Notes under the pieces: generated by a model | What the model was told of the DNA's origin: nothing | What the model saw: only the letters and a program-made list of their open reading frames with translations | Database searches by the model: none | Part shown: one piece after another, positions 44,739-54,264 of the stretch | Position numbering within the stretch: position 1 is the stretch's first letter | Layout of the letters: the number at the start of each line of letters is the position of its first letter | From: Promethearchaeota archaeon | GTDB lineage: Archaea > Asgardarchaeota > Lokiarchaeia > Sigyniarchaeales > SOKP01 | DNA length: 64,000 nucleotides | Assembly: GCA_016926735.1 (NCBI GenBank) | Contig: JAFGOA010000036.1 | Coordinates: 33,821 to 97,820 of the forward strand | Direction: 5' to 3' | Position numbers and translations under genes: made by a program

Positions 44739-47006
44739 TTACTTAATTGGTCTACTGTTTGCTTGAAAGATAGGTCCAACAAACTGAGAATAGAGCTTAG
44801 CATATTGCATTTGATCACTTACTATACTAATCAATTCAGATTCATCATCTGTGAGTGGTGCTAAAATGATTTCTTCTGCATCTCGAGTTACAGCAAAGAA
44901 TTCTCCAGCTTGGGATAATTGACGAAATTGTATATTTCCTAATTGTTTCATTTTATTAATAATTCCTCCATATGCGTTCATATCCCAGTGACTAGTTAAC
45001 ATAAATCGAGCAGCTTTCTTTTGGAATGCTATTTCTGATATAGTTTGTAAAATTTCAGGTACAACAATTGGAGTAACAATTATAATTGAAGATTTTGTTC
45101 TATATATTGCATCTTTTATACATGATACTAATGCTTGTCTTCCAACAGTATGCCAAGTAGTACTTCTAGATATTTCAGGAATCTTTTTTGAAGCTGTAAA
45201 AATATCTGTAAGTTTTTCTTCTGTAGTATTAGCTTTTTCAGTTGCATCATCAATAGAATTCATAAATTCAAGTGTAAAGTCTGCGATAGCATCTTTTGTA
45301 TTTTGAGTGTTATCTTTTATAGTATTTGAAAGACTGTTTTGTAATGTTGTTGCGTTTAATTTATATTTTGCTTTATGATCTTCAAGCATTTCACTAAGAT
45401 TTTTATTCATATCGATAGATTCTTTATCCCAAAAAGTAATACTACCACTTATTTTTTCTGTTACATTTTTATTTGCATTAGTGAATTTTGTGTTAACATC
45501 TCCAACCCATCCATCATTCTTTTTCTTAATTTCAGTATCAAAAGCAGTGTAATGTCTTAAACTGTTGTCTTTATGTTGATTAATTGCATTATCATATTGA
45601 TTATGATGAGTTTTAATAGATTTTTCTAATGAATCTTTTAATTTTACCGTAGTATCTGAACAATCATCGATACCTCCCTTTAGAGTATTATCAATCTCCT
45701 TATTTAAATCTGTTGCTAGATTTTCTAATTGAGCATTCAGCGTTTCTTGAGCTTCTTTATCGAGATTCTTTGTTTCTGAAGCAAGACCATTATTTTCATT
45801 AGAAATAACATTTTCTATATTTGATTTTCCTTCTTCTGTAGAACCTTTGTTTGTTTTAATGAAATCTTCACTTTCTTTGATAAACTCTTTTTTTAAAGGT
45901 TTAGAATATTTTAGGATATCTTCTTTAACTTGAGAGTATCTTGCTTTGTATTTTTTATGTTTTCCTAAAAATAAAGACTTAAAGGCTGAACCTCTACTAG
46001 CTAGATCCTCTGAAAGGTCACTAAATCTATTTGAAATTTCTAAGAGATTATCTATTATTTTTAAAGATGTTTCTTTAAAGTTTGTTGTTTGTTTTGATAT
46101 AATATCATGACGATCATCTAATTTTGATTTAAGATCTTTTTGTAAGTTGTTTGTTGTATTCAGTAAATGATCAATATGAATACCTAACAACTTTGATATC
46201 TTATTTTTTAATTCTTTTATAATCTTATCCATTCTTTCAAGATATTTTTCAAGAATCATTTCCATTTTTGGTTTCAGATCATTTGCAATCGCTTTATGTC
46301 TATCAACATGTCCATCTAAATCTTTTTTAAGTTCGCTATCTAAATTTTTTACTCTTTCAGAAAAGTCACTCAATAAATTTGTAACTATTTTGGTAATATC
46401 ATCTTTGGATTTATTAATTTCAGATTCGTTTCCAGAAACGAAATTAGTAGAAATATTTTTTAGATCAGAATTTAATGTATTCATTATTTCATGAAGATTT
46501 TTCTCTAAATTCTTTTCTGTATCTGTAAATTTCTGTTTACTACTATTAATTCTAGTATCTTTATTTTTATTTTTTAAATCAGAATCTTCAAAAAAATGAG
46601 TTATTTGCGATTTTACAGCACTTTCAACTTCAGTTATACTTTTAGATTGGATTTGCTCAAGTTTTCCAAATCTATCTGATTGGTCTTTAAAAACTCTATC
46701 TTTAATATCAGCAATTGCTACTCTAAAAGTCTCAGATTCTGTATTAAATAACTCAAAAAAAGGTTCAAGAGGAATATATCTCTTTATAATTCCATCAATT
46801 TCTTTAAGAAATCCATTCCCTACAAATTTATTCGTTATTTCAATAACTCTATCAAATGTAATATCTTTTCCTTCAGCATCTTCTAAATGATAAAAGACCT
46901 CACTTGCGGTAGCTCTTGGAACTCTTAGATATACTAAATAAACATCTATTTCATCCTCTGTAAGGCCATATCGTGTAAAAATCTGTTTTGTAAATTCTTT
47001 TAACAT
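44739..47006 (-). CDS. TrmB-type regulator split by a ~500-residue coiled coil
   Basis: A 755-residue protein. The N-terminus is a winged helix like TrmB (RYGLTEDEIDVYLVYLRVP, then ATASEVFYHLEDAEGK). Residues from about 115 to 610 form a continuous, low-Pro, Lys/Glu/Asp/Asn-rich helical region with many heptads (SDFSERVKNLDSELKKDL, KSKLDDRHDIISKQTTNFK). The C-terminal ~140 residues return to a TrmB-like effector domain: WHTVGRQALVSCIKDAIYRT, SSIIIVTPIVVPEILQTIS, ARFMLTSHWD. Classical TrmB proteins are about 350 residues and bind sugars. The insert suggests a rod or filament function, perhaps in chromosome or membrane organisation, but this is inference. It is monocistronic. Confidence 0.75.
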   Translation of the reverse strand: MLKEFTKQIFTRYGLTEDEIDVYLVYLRVPRATASEVFYHLEDAEGKDITFDRVIEITNKFVGNGFLKEIDGIIKRYIPLEPFFELFNTESETFRVAIADIKDRVFKDQSDRFGKLEQIQSKSITEVESAVKSQITHFFEDSDLKNKNKDTRINSSKQKFTDTEKNLEKNLHEIMNTLNSDLKNISTNFVSGNESEINKSKDDITKIVTNLLSDFSERVKNLDSELKKDLDGHVDRHKAIANDLKPKMEMILEKYLERMDKIIKELKNKISKLLGIHIDHLLNTTNNLQKDLKSKLDDRHDIISKQTTNFKETSLKIIDNLLEISNRFSDLSEDLASRGSAFKSLFLGKHKKYKARYSQVKEDILKYSKPLKKEFIKESEDFIKTNKGSTEEGKSNIENVISNENNGLASETKNLDKEAQETLNAQLENLATDLNKEIDNTLKGGIDDCSDTTVKLKDSLEKSIKTHHNQYDNAINQHKDNSLRHYTAFDTEIKKKNDGWVGDVNTKFTNANKNVTEKISGSITFWDKESIDMNKNLSEMLEDHKAKYKLNATTLQNSLSNTIKDNTQNTKDAIADFTLEFMNSIDDATEKANTTEEKLTDIFTASKKIPEISRSTTWHTVGRQALVSCIKDAIYRTKSSIIIVTPIVVPEILQTISEIAFQKKAARFMLTSHWDMNAYGGIINKMKQLGNIQFRQLSQAGEFFAVTRDAEEIILAPLTDDESELISIVSDQMQYAKLYSQFVGPIFQANSRPIK

Positions 47007-47261
47007 GGAATTTTCTCCGTCTTTCTAATTCAAAATAGTATAAATGAATATTAAATTTATATAAAGAGAGAATAGTTATTAATATTTTTAAATTTATCAT
47101 TTAAAATTTTTAATTTAAAGCATTTTTTTACACTTCTTTAGCAAAAAAAATACTTTTGATATTATTTTATCACTGAATTATCTTAAATTGGGAAAATTTA
47201 TCCCTCAATGCTTTATAAACACAATTTATTCTATTTTATTAAACAAATATAGGTTAATAAA

Positions 47262-47930
47262 ATGAAAAAAAAAAATATATTATTAATAATGGTCTTGACA
47301 AGTATTAGTATATTATCAATGTTCTCTATGATAAATTTGTCTAGTGCGGCACCATTGGGTTTTGAACAACAAACATTTCAAATAGAAGCGCAAAATCAAA
47401 ATAGTTTTCAATTTCAACAACAAACTAGAATTAACATAACATCTGAGGTAGATATTGAAGGTACGATTCTATGTGAATCCTTAAAAATTGAAAATAAGGA
47501 TTTTGTGTTAGAAATAACATCTGCTGAAGGAGATATGAATTTAAATATGACTTGTACCGAAGAACAAGCGGAATTAGGTTTATTAAATGGAGAAAGAATT
47601 ACAGCAAGAAATAGAAATCGTTTAAGATATCAAGAAGGATTTTGTATATGTATAGATGCTAATTGCTCAGAAATTCAAGCAAGATTAAGAATAAAAGCTA
47701 CAGAACAAAATAAAGACGGTACATGGGCTTATTATAATGAGACCTCAGAGGAATGGATAACATCACCAACTACAGTTAAAGATGGATATCTTGAAACTAT
47801 TACAGATCATTTCTCTTATTGGACAATTTTTATTTCAGAACAAGATTTTACAATTCTTTACGTCGGAATTGGTGCTACGGTTATTATATTATTAGGTGTT
47901 ATTGGATTTATATACTATAAAAAAAGATAA
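47262..47930 (+). CDS. Secreted, membrane-anchored protein
   Basis: A 222-residue envelope protein: signal peptide 1-29 (KKKNILLIMVLTSISIL, cleaved near SSAAPLGF), a Gln/Asn-rich extracellular region of beta strands with four Cys (CESLK, MTCTEEQ, GFCICID, ANCSE), and a C-terminal membrane helix (LYVGIGATVIILLGVIGFIY) with a KKR cytoplasmic end. The region 100-140 repeats ITARNRNR-type segments. It lies 47 nt upstream of the membrane-bound winged-helix gene in the same direction, so it could be the ligand-binding partner of that regulator. Confidence 0.8.
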   Translation: MKKKNILLIMVLTSISILSMFSMINLSSAAPLGFEQQTFQIEAQNQNSFQFQQQTRINITSEVDIEGTILCESLKIENKDFVLEITSAEGDMNLNMTCTEEQAELGLLNGERITARNRNRLRYQEGFCICIDANCSEIQARLRIKATEQNKDGTWAYYNETSEEWITSPTTVKDGYLETITDHFSYWTIFISEQDFTILYVGIGATVIILLGVIGFIYYKKR

Positions 47931-47977
47931 TTAATATTTTTTTTATTTTTTTAATTTAATTATAAAAGGAAAAATAT

Positions 47978-49243
47978 ATGAAACAAAAAAAACAAATTAA
48001 AAAAAAAATTTTTATCATTTCATTTTTCATGTTAATTTTATTTGAATTTAACTTTATTTTTACTCTTTCCTTATCAGAAACAAGAGTTATATCTGGGACC
48101 CAAGTCTATGATGATATAGTAAATCCTAACCAAACAGTCATTTATAATTTTTCAGATAATAATATCTTGTTTGGAATATCAACAAACTCTGAAATCAATA
48201 TGAATTTAGATATTGGATCAACTATCTTTAATAGAGAGTCATTTATAATAGTGAATAATAACAATAATTCTATATATTTTAATTGCTCTTTAAGATCGAA
48301 CATGGAGCAATATGATATGCAACAAAAACCAAAAGGTCCTCCTAGTACTAATTTTCAATACAGATATTCATATAATAATATTATAAGAATAAGATCAAAT
48401 ATAACCATTCAGAACTTAACAATTCAATTTAAAAAACTTTCACAATTTGGATTAGCAAATAATCTCAACCATAAAATAGGCATATATGAAAATAATCTTG
48501 AATCCTGGACAATTGTTCCTACTTATAACAAAATTAACCAGTCCAGTACTGAACCCTATATTGAAGGAGAATTTCTTAATCTGGAAGGAGAACAAGATTA
48601 CTTTATCACTATTTTTGAAATTATAAATATAAATTATAACTGGATATGGATTTCTATAGTATCTATAGCCATTGCTTTATTTGCAATTATAATTGTTATT
48701 TCAAAAAGAGAATATATTCATCTCTTACGAACACGTATGATTCCAATAGATAAAGGGGTTCATAATCTGACATTAGATGATGTATTAGAAAATGAGAATA
48801 GAAATAAACTTATTGATCTAATATTAAATGAACCAGGCATACATTTTAATGAATTATTGAGAAAAACTAATCTATCTGCTGGAAACTTAGCTTGGCATTT
48901 AGATATACTCGAAACGTATAAAATAATTGGAAAAAAAAGATTTGATCATTATCTTGTATATTTCCCATATTATCAAAAAAACCCAATTTCAAATATAGAT
49001 CTGAAATTGCAGAAGAGTGAACTTACAATAAAGATTTTAGAAATGATTGAAAATAATCCTGGGATTTATAACCAAAAATTAGCTATTGAGTTGGGAGTGG
49101 ATCATAAAACTATTACATATCATGTTAATAAATTATTTAATTTAGAACTAATCTATATACAAAAACAAGGAAGGAAAAAGAAATTTTTTCCTAATTTAGA
49201 TGCAGAATATTTTTTAAACAATCATGAAACTAATAATAATTAA
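47978..49243 (+). CDS. Transmembrane one-component regulator with two winged helices
   Basis: A 421-residue protein. A signal anchor (FIISFFMLILFEFNFIF) precedes an extracellular beta domain (about 35-220), then a membrane helix (WISIVSIAIALFAIIIVIS), then two cytoplasmic winged helices: about 265-330 (LILNEPGIHFNELLRKTNLS, GNLAWHLDILETYKIIG) and 345-415 (EMIENNPGIYNQKLAIELGV, HKTITYHVNKLFNLELI). This is a membrane-tethered transcription regulator that could sense an outside signal and act on DNA directly. The ATG at 47978 follows the secreted protein by 47 nt, and AAAGGAAAA precedes it. Confidence 0.85.
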   Translation: MKQKKQIKKKIFIISFFMLILFEFNFIFTLSLSETRVISGTQVYDDIVNPNQTVIYNFSDNNILFGISTNSEINMNLDIGSTIFNRESFIIVNNNNNSIYFNCSLRSNMEQYDMQQKPKGPPSTNFQYRYSYNNIIRIRSNITIQNLTIQFKKLSQFGLANNLNHKIGIYENNLESWTIVPTYNKINQSSTEPYIEGEFLNLEGEQDYFITIFEIININYNWIWISIVSIAIALFAIIIVISKREYIHLLRTRMIPIDKGVHNLTLDDVLENENRNKLIDLILNEPGIHFNELLRKTNLSAGNLAWHLDILETYKIIGKKRFDHYLVYFPYYQKNPISNIDLKLQKSELTIKILEMIENNPGIYNQKLAIELGVDHKTITYHVNKLFNLELIYIQKQGRKKKFFPNLDAEYFLNNHETNNN

Positions 49244-49248
49244 AATTT

Positions 49249-50649
49249 TCATAGATTAAACAACCAATTATTAATATCATTAGCAAAAATTGCAACCAAA
49301 ATAATACATAATATCATAACAAGACAGAAAAGTGCACCTTTTGTAATACCTCCTTTCTGATGTATATTTTTATACCTATATCTAAATTCTCTTGATTTTG
49401 CTTTATAGAAATATTTCAATCCTTTTAATGTAAGGATTAATTTTTCATCCAATTCTTCTATAAATCCTCCCTTTATTAGTCTTTCTAAGTGTTTTTCTAT
49501 TACTTTTGTACCCAGTTCTTTATAAAAAAAATCAGCAAATCCTTCATAGTATGTTCGACCGATATCAAGTCCCTTTTTAAAATTATTTATTAGTTCTGAA
49601 TGATTTATAGATTCACGTCTTATACTCGCAAGAATATATCCAGTTAATCTATTATTATATATTTGATCTGCCATTACTTTTATCTCTGTTATATCAAAAT
49701 TCTCCTCATTTTTCAATAAATCCATTAAAATTTCTCCACCTTCTTTAATTACAAATAAAGCAATAATTAATCCTACTATTGCATCCATAAAATAAAAGTT
49801 GAAAATAGAAAATGTAAATCCAATAAGAACTCCTGTGGAGATATATATATTCATCTGTGAATCTTTAGAATCACTTAATATTGACAAGTTTCCAGATATT
49901 CTGCCTACCATACTTTTTAAATACATTAATCCTCCATTTATAATAATTGAAAAAAATCCAATTAGATATGCTTGTATAGTTGGTATAATCTCAGATGGAT
50001 TCATTAATGAATTAATACTTGTCCATAATAAACTTAATCCTGTTATTAACATGAATCCTATAATTATAATACTTGATAACTTATCTTTTTTCAATTTTAG
50101 ACATAATACTACAATTATAGCAACTTTTACCAAATCAATAAAATTTTCAAATCCCTCATTTAACATCCCCTGAGAACCTAATGATATACCAACGATAATC
50201 TTTAATATTGAGAGGAAAATCAATGATATTGTTGTAGCAATCATTACAGATTTTTCTGAAAAAAACTTTCTCATCCAGTAGGTATTATGAAGAGTTATAT
50301 AATAACATAATTCTACAAGCTTAATACCCTCATGTGTTAATTCAATAAAGATATTTTCTTTTATTTTTATTAATTTCCTTTTTTTTGCATATTGAAGGTA
50401 TTCTTCAATATCTTGATCTTCTACAACAAGATGTTTTGTTGATGAAATAAAAATCAATCGCATTTTCTTTCTAATTGCCTCTAAATTATTTTCGCCATCG
50501 TATATAAGACCAAGAAAACCATAAAAATAATCTGTATGTGGTTGATGTTCTGAATTTTTAAATAATTCTGGAAATTCCTTTTTTATCGTATGAGGCCCAT
50601 AAAGAAGTTCTTTTTTGGAATATTTCTCTTTTAATTCAGATAAATGCAA
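49249..50649 (-). CDS. CDF-like transporter flanked by winged-helix domains
   Basis: A 466-residue protein. Residues 1-125 include a winged-helix-like segment with QDIEEYLQYAKKRKLIKIKE, FIELTHEGIKLVELCYY. Residues 130-315 are the six-helix core of a cation diffusion facilitator: LNEGFENFIDLVKVAIIVVL (helix 2) and LSDSKDSQMNIYISTGVLIG (helix 5), MDAIVGLIIALFVIKEGGEI (helix 6). The usual helix-5 D-x-x-x-D/H site reads D-S-K-D, and the helix-2 His is Glu168, so metal selectivity is altered or lost. Residues 330-440 resemble a second winged helix (VIEKHLERLIKGGFIEELDE), and a last helix is at 445-463. It starts at TTG 50649. Confidence 0.75.
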   Translation of the reverse strand: MHLSELKEKYSKKELLYGPHTIKKEFPELFKNSEHQPHTDYFYGFLGLIYDGENNLEAIRKKMRLIFISSTKHLVVEDQDIEEYLQYAKKRKLIKIKENIFIELTHEGIKLVELCYYITLHNTYWMRKFFSEKSVMIATTISLIFLSILKIIVGISLGSQGMLNEGFENFIDLVKVAIIVVLCLKLKKDKLSSIIIIGFMLITGLSLLWTSINSLMNPSEIIPTIQAYLIGFFSIIINGGLMYLKSMVGRISGNLSILSDSKDSQMNIYISTGVLIGFTFSIFNFYFMDAIVGLIIALFVIKEGGEILMDLLKNEENFDITEIKVMADQIYNNRLTGYILASIRRESINHSELINNFKKGLDIGRTYYEGFADFFYKELGTKVIEKHLERLIKGGFIEELDEKLILTLKGLKYFYKAKSREFRYRYKNIHQKGGITKGALFCLVMILCIILVAIFANDINNWLFNL

Positions 50650-50809
50650 ATTCTACTTTTCCTTAAAGAATAATTGATATAATAAAATTTAATATGATAC
50701 AAAATTTATATTTTTAGGTACAACTAAGACAAAAAATTTTTCATTTTTCATTATTCTTATTATTTGAAATATTAAAAATTAAATATTATCTCCAGTTAAT
50801 ATATTAACT

Positions 50810-51316
50810 ATGATAGAGCCAGATTTATTTCTTAATTTCATAAAAAATAGGAGAAGTATAAGAGATTTCACAGATAAAAAAATCTCTTCTAAAGAGATTG
50901 AGATGATTCTTGAAGCAGGACGATGGTCACCTTCAGCTTCTAATCGTCAACCTTGGAATTTTATTATTATTAGGAACAAAGAAATCATAGTAGCATTATC
51001 TAAATTAACAAAATATGGACAATTTATAAAACAATCATGCATTGTTATAGCAATTGTGGGAATTGTAAGAGAGAATCCTAATTGGTATGTTCAAGATACT
51101 AGTTTAGCATCGATGAATATGATGCTAATGGCATGGAGTTTAGAAATAGGAACATGTTGGATAGGAGATTTAGATCGCGAAAAAGCAAAGGAATTATTAG
51201 GAATAAAAAAGGAAGATTCTTTGTTGACAATTCTACCATTAGGATATTTTAAATGGGATAATCCCAAAAAAACATACAGAAAAGACTTAAAAGAAATAAT
51301 AAAAGAAATCAAATAA
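50810..51316 (+). CDS. Nitroreductase-family protein
   Basis: A 168-residue FMN oxidoreductase of the small type: FIKNRRSIRDFTDKKISSKE, the block EAGRWSPSASNRQPWNFIII (R-x-x-P-S-x-x-N-x-Q-P-W flavin site), helix DTSLASMNMMLMAWSLEIGT, CWIGDLDREKAKELLGI and LTILPLGYFKW. All family motifs are intact. It is a second, more canonical nitroreductase than the one at 43 kb. It is monocistronic and precedes the sensor kinase by about 75 nt. Confidence 0.92.
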   Translation: MIEPDLFLNFIKNRRSIRDFTDKKISSKEIEMILEAGRWSPSASNRQPWNFIIIRNKEIIVALSKLTKYGQFIKQSCIVIAIVGIVRENPNWYVQDTSLASMNMMLMAWSLEIGTCWIGDLDREKAKELLGIKKEDSLLTILPLGYFKWDNPKKTYRKDLKEIIKEIK

Positions 51317-51392
51317 AACTATTTTTTTTTACAATTATTTTTTATATTAGTTCATTCTATTATTTTTAGTATAACTATTTTATTTTATTATT

Positions 51393-52904
51393 ATGGATAA
51401 AATCAAAAAAAAATATCTTGAACTTGACAAACAATTAAAGGCTATAATTGACATAATTCCTGGATTAATATATTGCAAAGATAATAATGATACAATAACT
51501 TTTGTCAATCAAAATTATGCAAATTTTCTAAAAAAAGAAAAAAAAGATATAATTGGAAAAAAAACCTATGATTTATTTCCCGAAAAATATGCTAAAGAGT
51601 TCTCAAATCTTGATAAAGAAATTTTAAAAACGCGTAAAGCGAAATTGGATTATGAGGTAATATTAGATTATCCTGATGATAAAAAATATTTTTTAACCAG
51701 TAAAGTACCTCTTATTAATGAAAATAATAAAATAGATGGAATTTTAGGTTTATCAATTGATATAACTGGAAGGAAGAAAATAGAGGAGAAATTGAAATAT
51801 TCTGAAGAAATGTTCTCAAAAGCATTTTATACAAATCATATGGTAAATTCCATTTCGGAATATAATACAGGACGTTTTGTAGAAATTAGTGATTTAGCGT
51901 GTAAAAATTTGGGAATGAAAAAAGAGGATATTCTTGGTAAAAGTCCCGTTGAATTAGGATTATGGCCTGACAACAGAGATCATGATACAGAAATTCGAAA
52001 AATTTTAGATGATGAAGGTAGTATCATTAATATGCCTATTAACACTAGGACTAAAGATGGACATATCCGTCATGGACTTATGTCTGTGTATAAAATAACC
52101 ATAAATAATAAACCCTACATGCTTAATATGGTTTTAGATATCACTGATCGCGTGAGGATGGAGAATAAATTAAAAAAATCTGAGGAAAGATATAGAATGG
52201 CATTTGAACATGAAAACTTTTATAAAACTCTATTTACTCATGATATGAATAATATTTTACAAACTATGCTTTTATCCTTAGAACTAGCGGAAATAAATTT
52301 AGAAAACTTAGAGAAAAATGGTGAAATAGAAATAAATTTAAATGATATAAAGGATCAGATTATTAGAGGGGCAAATTTAGTTGAAAATGTCATTAAATTC
52401 TCAGAGCTTGATTATTCAAAGGAAGATCTAATAGAAATGGATATTATTGAAGTATTAAAAAAATCTATTAATATTGCAAGAAAAATTTCAAAAAAAAAAA
52501 TAGAAATATCAATCCATAATGATAAGAAAAAGATTATAATTAACGCTGATGAATTTCTTTTAGATGTTTTTGAAAATATTTTAATAAATTCAGTTAAACA
52601 TAACATAAATGAAATAATAAAGATAGAAATTAAAATAATTGAGTTTTCAAAAAATCGAGATAAATTCTTAAAATTAGAATTTAAAGATAATGGTAGAGGA
52701 ATAACCCAAGATAATATTAATTCTTTGTTTAGTAAGATGAATTATTCTAATGATAGATCTGTATGTGGAATGGGATTTGGATTAAGGTTGGTGAAAAGAA
52801 TATTAGATAGATATAATGCATCTATAGAAGTTAGAAATAATAATCAAGACAATCTATCTGAAGGGACAACATTTATATTAACATTTCCTCTATGTATAAA
52901 ATGA
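51393..52904 (+). CDS. PAS-domain sensor histidine kinase
   Basis: A 503-residue soluble kinase. Two PAS domains are visible: about 10-125 (IIDIIPGLIYCKDNNDTITF, GLSIDITGRK) and 130-255 (FSKAFYTNHMVNSISEYNTG, LDITDRVRME). The dimerisation His is in LFTHDMNNILQ near 285, an H-D-M-N-N box of the archaeal/HWE-like variant. The ATPase has NILINSVKHN, FKDNGRGI and GMGFGLRLVKRILDRY. There is no membrane helix, so it senses an internal signal such as redox or a small ligand. No response regulator gene is in the window. Confidence 0.92.
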   Translation: MDKIKKKYLELDKQLKAIIDIIPGLIYCKDNNDTITFVNQNYANFLKKEKKDIIGKKTYDLFPEKYAKEFSNLDKEILKTRKAKLDYEVILDYPDDKKYFLTSKVPLINENNKIDGILGLSIDITGRKKIEEKLKYSEEMFSKAFYTNHMVNSISEYNTGRFVEISDLACKNLGMKKEDILGKSPVELGLWPDNRDHDTEIRKILDDEGSIINMPINTRTKDGHIRHGLMSVYKITINNKPYMLNMVLDITDRVRMENKLKKSEERYRMAFEHENFYKTLFTHDMNNILQTMLLSLELAEINLENLEKNGEIEINLNDIKDQIIRGANLVENVIKFSELDYSKEDLIEMDIIEVLKKSINIARKISKKKIEISIHNDKKKIIINADEFLLDVFENILINSVKHNINEIIKIEIKIIEFSKNRDKFLKLEFKDNGRGITQDNINSLFSKMNYSNDRSVCGMGFGLRLVKRILDRYNASIEVRNNNQDNLSEGTTFILTFPLCIK

Positions 52905-52997
52905 TAATATATCTGAATTAAATCAAAATTATCTGATCGAATTAAAAAAAGTAATTATTTTTGATTAAAACCTTTTACTTTATAATTTGAAAAGTAG

Positions 52998-53020
52998 TAT
53001 TGGTACATAAAGTACCAATA
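52998..53020. other. Perfect 9-bp inverted repeat with 5-nt loop
   Basis: TATTGGTAC and GTACCAATA flank ATAAA. The stem is perfect and more GC-containing than the surroundings, about 95 nt after the histidine-kinase stop. It may be a terminator stem (no long T-run follows), a processing site or an operator. Confidence 0.45.
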
Positions 53021-53432
53021 GCAATTGCATTATTAATAAATTTCATAAGTAAGAGAGAAGAACATATGAAACCTATCAATATGAAAATAATGTTTTATAT
53101 ATTTAAATAAATGTAATTAGATCAAATTAATTTAATAAAAAAAAGAACGGATTTTAATAATCTCTATAGAGCAATCTTTAATTAATTTTTACTGATTATT
53201 TAAAGAAAGAGATCTCTAATAATATTTTAATTTTTAGAAAGGATTTTTATGATATTATAAATTTATATCTTATTAAATTTATCGAATATATCAATAACTC
53301 TGATCTTAACAAAATATTTATAATCTTTAAATCTCTTAAGGTGGATACTTATTTTTTAACAAAAAATTTCTATACTTTTTAGCAATAAAAATCTATAATT
53401 TATGACATTCATGTATAAATACAATATTAGTG

Positions 53433-53454
53433 ATTAGCTCCTAAAAAAGCTAAT
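53433..53454. other. 7-bp inverted repeat with 8-nt loop
   Basis: ATTAGCT and AGCTAAT flank CCTAAAAA. It is a minor stem in non-coding DNA. In sequence this rich in A and T, chance is possible. Confidence 0.3.
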
Positions 53455-53677
53455 AATTTAAAATTTTTGTAAATAATTCTAACAGAAATTCTATTTTTAT
53501 ATTTTTTTTATATATAAGTAAACTCTTTATAATAATTATTTAGGGAGATAATATAACCTTATAATATATATAACTTTAATTAATGATAACAATAATGAAT
53601 CTCTCTATTCTTTTCATAGAATACTAATATTCCTAAGATTTAGATTCCCATTTCTGAACCCAACAATAAAAGATAGG

Positions 53678-53687
53678 TTTAAATATA
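53678..53687 (+). promoter_or_regulatory. TATA box of the small acidic protein gene
   Basis: TTTAAATATA preceded by agg, about 80 nt upstream of the ATG at 53769. Together with the GGAGG at 53754-53758 this is one of the strongest expression signals in the window. Confidence 0.6.
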
Positions 53688-53768
53688 TTATTACATATAA
53701 ATGCTATTTGAAAATATATAAATTAATCAAAGATATTAAAAGAATTAAAATTTGGAGGAATTAAAAAA

Positions 53769-53891
53769 ATGGTTCATACTTTGCATGATGGTCCAAAGAA
53801 GAAAAAGAAAGAAAAGGATTGGGATGATGATGATGACTATAATGAGGAAGTTGAGTATGATGATGGTTATTACAAAGAATTTGACTATTAA
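53769..53891 (+). CDS. 40-residue highly acidic small protein
   Basis: An open frame of 40 residues with clear signals: TATA box TTTAAATATA at 53678-53687, ribosome binding site GGAGG at 53754-53758, and ATG 10 nt later. The protein starts MVHTLHDGPKKKKKEKDWDD and the second half alternates Asp/Glu with Tyr (EEVEYDDGYYKEF). A basic patch followed by an acidic Tyr-rich tail suggests a binding peptide or chaperone-like protein. GC content is higher than in the flanks. It is well below the usual length cut-off of gene finders. No known family was recognised. Confidence 0.75.
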   Translation: MVHTLHDGPKKKKKEKDWDDDDDYNEEVEYDDGYYKEFDY

Positions 53892-54264
53892 ATCATCATA
53901 ATTATTATTCTAAGAAGAATTTAGATTCATGCAAATTATAAATTTAAGTTTTTTTTTATAATATTAATTCTGCAATTATAATTATTTACCTTTTAAAGAA
54001 TGCTCTAATTTATCAAAAATAATAATTGAAGGTTAGAATCTTTCTTAATTCAATATTTGGATTATTTCCTTTAAAAATAAATTATTAAAATATAAAATCA
54101 CATCTTTAATTGAAAAGAAAATAATATATGAATAGATATTTATTTCCTTATTACGCAAAAATTCAAAATAAGATTAAGAAAAGAGAAGAGTTTATAAATA
54201 TTTTCTGACTTTATAAATCTCAAAATAAAAAGAATATTTATTTACTATTTTAAAGTAAAACTTA
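53892..54264. other. Intergenic region upstream of the methyltransferase/ATP-grasp gene
   Basis: About 370 bp without credible frames. A T-rich run (aagtttttttttataat) near 53947-53963 may end the small-protein transcript. The TATA element of the next gene is at 54191-54200. Nothing else is seen. Confidence 0.4.
54191..54200 (+). promoter_or_regulatory. TATA box of the methyltransferase/ATP-grasp gene
   Basis: TTTATAAATA, about 65 nt upstream of the ATG at 54265, with purine-rich agaagag as BRE. A second, weaker copy (ctttataaat) follows 15 nt later. Confidence 0.5.

Larger units (their letters stand above)
52905..53768. other. 860-bp non-coding region before the small acidic protein
   Basis: No coding frame longer than a few dozen codons survives, also with non-standard starts. 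Two perfect inverted repeats stand out (52998-53020 and 53433-53454). The right end contains the TATA box at 53678 and the ribosome binding site of the 40-residue protein. The rest is AT-rich, and a small RNA gene cannot be excluded. Confidence 0.4.
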
